DNA of 7,696 nt from JAPUIN01 sp041580375 (GTDB lineage Bacteria > Acidobacteriota > Polarisedimenticolia > Gp22-AA2). The position numbers and the translations under genes were made by a program. The stretch lies in contig JBFGDZ010000162.1 of NCBI GenBank assembly GCA_041580375.1, positions 1 to 7,696 of the forward strand, written 5' to 3'. Positions 6,213 to 7,696 of this stretch are shown piece after piece. Positions within the stretch are counted from its first letter, which is position 1; each line of letters starts with the position of its first letter. The notes below the pieces were generated by a model, which had not been told where the DNA came from, made no database searches, and saw only the letters and a program-made list of their open reading frames with translations.

Positions 6213-7696
6213 ATGTCCCGGAGGATCCTCGTTTTGCCACGCTCGTTCTTCAGGTCCTGCGCCCGGTTCGCCGTGGCGGCCCTGCTGGCGATCACGGGAT
6301 CCGGCGGGGCCCGGGCCGCGGCCCATGACAAGGTGGTCATTCTCGGATTCGACGGCGCGGACGCGCGGCTCATCGAGCGCTACATGGACGAGGGGCGGCT
6401 TCCCAATCTGAAGCGCCTGCGCGACGAGGGATACTACGCCCCGCTGATGAGCACGAATCCGCCCCAGACCCCGGTCTCCTGGGCCACCTTCACGACCGGC
6501 CTCAATCCCGGACGGACGCAGATCTTCGATTTCCTGCGCCGCACGGAGGGGACCTACCTGCCCGAGTTCGCGATGATTCGCGAGGGGAGGATGCCGCTGC
6601 TCTTCGGCGCCAGGAACTCCCTCGTCCTCGGTCTGTTCGGAGCGCTCGCCGGAACGCTCCTCGCCGGCGTACCGGCGCTGCTGCTGCGGCGCCGCCCTCT
6701 CGGGGCGGGGGCGATCGCGGCCCTGGGAGCTTTGATCGTCGGAGGTGGCGCCGCGTATGCGGGCGCCCAACTGCCGCACGAGGTGCCGACGGCCATCAAC
6801 GCCCGCCAGGGGACGCCCTTCTGGACGGTCGCGGCGCGGGCCGGGATCGACGCCCGCGTCCTGAACGTCCCGGTGACGTTCCCCGCCGAGGAGCACGAGC
6901 ACCTCGAGATGTTCTCCGGACTCGGCGTGCCCGACATGCGGGGCCGCATCGGCTCTCCGTCCTACTTCACGTCCGACGCGGCCCTGGCCCTCCCCGACAA
7001 CCAGTTCAGCGTGGAGATCGTCCACCTGCCGGCGAGGCGGGGCACGCTCTCCACGGCGATCGTCGGACCGCTGAACAAGCCGTTCTTCGACTATTTCGTC
7101 CAGGAAGCGCTGCAGGGGATCCGCGACCCGGGCCAGCGCCGCGAACGTCGGGCGCAGGTCGAGAGGGAGATGGAGGAGCGGGGCGTGCGACGCCGCCTCG
7201 ACGTTCCCTTTCAACTCCACGCCGAGAACGAGAGTCTCACCATCGAGCTGTCCGGGCGCCGTGAGACCCTGCACGTGGGGCAATGGAGCGACTGGTTCGT
7301 CGTGCCGATTCCGGTGAACCGGGTCGTCGACGCGCTGGCGGGCCTCAAGGGCATCGTGCGCTTCAAGCTTCTCGAGCTCGAACCCGAAATCCGCTTGTAC
7401 ATGTCGCCCCTGAACTTCCATCCCGAATGCCAGCCGATCCCGTTCACGTCGCCCTTCGCCTTCGCCGGCGAGATGCTGGATCGGTTCGGCCTGTTTCGGA
7501 CCCTGGGATGGCCGATCGACACGTGGTCGCTCCCGTCCGGGCTCACGGACGAACGCCATTTTCTCGAGGACATGGCGTCCACGGCCGACCATCAGGAGAA
7601 GATGATGAAACCCTATCTGGAGAGCGGCGACGAGCGGCTCTATCTCCAGGTCTTCGATTTCACCGATCGCGTCGGCCACATGCTCTGGCGGCTGCA
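6213..7696 (+). CDS. Exported alkaline-phosphatase-superfamily phosphodiesterase (3'-truncated by window edge)
   Basis: The frame is open to the window end; 494 residues are visible, numbered from ATG 6213. An n-region with several Arg, a hydrophobic FAVAALLAIT core and GGARAAA form a signal peptide ending near 37. The catalytic domain begins with VVILGFDGADA, whose Asp47 should bind metal. The segment NPPQTPVSWATFTTGLNPG follows, with Thr86 the likely nucleophile (Ser89 less likely), as in type I phosphodiesterase/nucleotide pyrophosphatase proteins; IFDFL comes after it. Two hydrophobic stretches at about 137-158 and 163-185, split by RRRP, interrupt the domain. Near the edge, FTDRVGHMLW gives Asp485 and His489, the D-x3-H metal site. 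The final DHG-type metal residues lie beyond the window. Substrate is unknown: phosphodiester, phosphonate or lipid headgroup are possible. The start may instead be TTG 6234, which has GGAGG 9 nt upstream and gives a 30-residue signal peptide; ATG 6213 has no Shine-Dalgarno site. It is divergent from anmK. Confidence 0.88.
   Translation, partial: MSRRILVLPRSFFRSCARFAVAALLAITGSGGARAAAHDKVVILGFDGADARLIERYMDEGRLPNLKRLRDEGYYAPLMSTNPPQTPVSWATFTTGLNPGRTQIFDFLRRTEGTYLPEFAMIREGRMPLLFGARNSLVLGLFGALAGTLLAGVPALLLRRRPLGAGAIAALGALIVGGGAAYAGAQLPHEVPTAINARQGTPFWTVAARAGIDARVLNVPVTFPAEEHEHLEMFSGLGVPDMRGRIGSPSYFTSDAALALPDNQFSVEIVHLPARRGTLSTAIVGPLNKPFFDYFVQEALQGIRDPGQRRERRAQVEREMEERGVRRRLDVPFQLHAENESLTIELSGRRETLHVGQWSDWFVVPIPVNRVVDALAGLKGIVRFKLLELEPEIRLYMSPLNFHPECQPIPFTSPFAFAGEMLDRFGLFRTLGWPIDTWSLPSGLTDERHFLEDMASTADHQEKMMKPYLESGDERLYLQVFDFTDRVGHMLWRL
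6220..6224 (+). promoter_or_regulatory. Shine-Dalgarno site favouring a TTG start for the phosphodiesterase
   Basis: GGAGG lies 9 nt before TTG 6234, inside the frame that begins at ATG 6213. Its strength and spacing suggest TTG 6234 may be the real start, making the protein seven residues shorter with a compact signal peptide beginning MPRSFFRS. Confidence 0.45.

Noticed and set aside
6059..6373. N-terminal extension of AnmK to 502 residues
   Set aside because: The extra 105 residues are unlike the family, cross the divergent promoter region, and overlap the phosphodiesterase start. ATG 6058 with its Shine-Dalgarno site fits the usual AnmK N-terminus.
4869..7679. Open minus-strand frame extending the binding-protein gene upstream across anmK and the phosphodiesterase (total 1521 codons)
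   Set aside because: Only the part from ATG 4868 onward resembles a protein family. The rest is antisense or out-of-frame to two clearly recognised genes and has the Arg/Pro/Gly/Asp-rich composition of GC-driven shadow frames.

Overview
The window is high-GC DNA (about two thirds G+C by eye) with long spurious open frames on both strands, as expected from such composition. The genes point to a Gram-negative-type, probably free-living bacterium: a multi-PAS sensor kinase, peptidoglycan-sugar recycling, a periplasmic-type solute receptor and an exported phosphodiesterase. Acidobacteriota or another high-GC soil or sediment lineage would fit, but nothing here fixes the phylum. There is no mobile element, CRISPR array, tRNA or rRNA.

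Layout. (1) Bases 1-1707, plus strand: the C-terminal 568 residues of a PAS-repeat sensor histidine kinase whose start lies outside the window. (2) Bases 1742-2566, minus strand: a SpoU/TrmH-family RNA 2'-O-methyltransferase, convergent with the kinase. (3) Bases 2662-3312, plus strand: TsaC/YrdC/Sua5-type threonylcarbamoyl-AMP synthase, divergent from the methyltransferase across a 95-bp gap. (4) Bases 3114-6058, minus strand: a two-gene unit, anmK (anhydro-N-acetylmuramic acid kinase) followed by a family-5 peptide-type ABC substrate-binding protein, joined by an ATGA stop/start overlap. The binding-protein frame runs 199 bp into the antisense of the tsaC 3' end. (5) From about 6213 to the window end, plus strand: an exported alkaline-phosphatase-superfamily phosphodiesterase, cut by the window edge. 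It carries an apparent two-helix membrane hairpin inside its catalytic domain.

How they work together. The methyltransferase and TsaC are both translation-related RNA-modification functions but are divergently transcribed. The anmK and binding-protein pair suggests recovery of cell-wall fragments: AnmK phosphorylates 1,6-anhydroMurNAc, and the receptor could capture peptides or muropeptides, although no permease genes are visible. The 154-bp gap between anmK and the phosphodiesterase holds a convincing pair of divergent sigma70-like promoters whose -35 elements lie back to back over a small dyad, so these two units may be transcriptionally linked.

I do not see a clear novel multi-gene system. 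The most notable items are the phosphodiesterase hairpin, the antisense 3' overlap and the divergent promoter pair.
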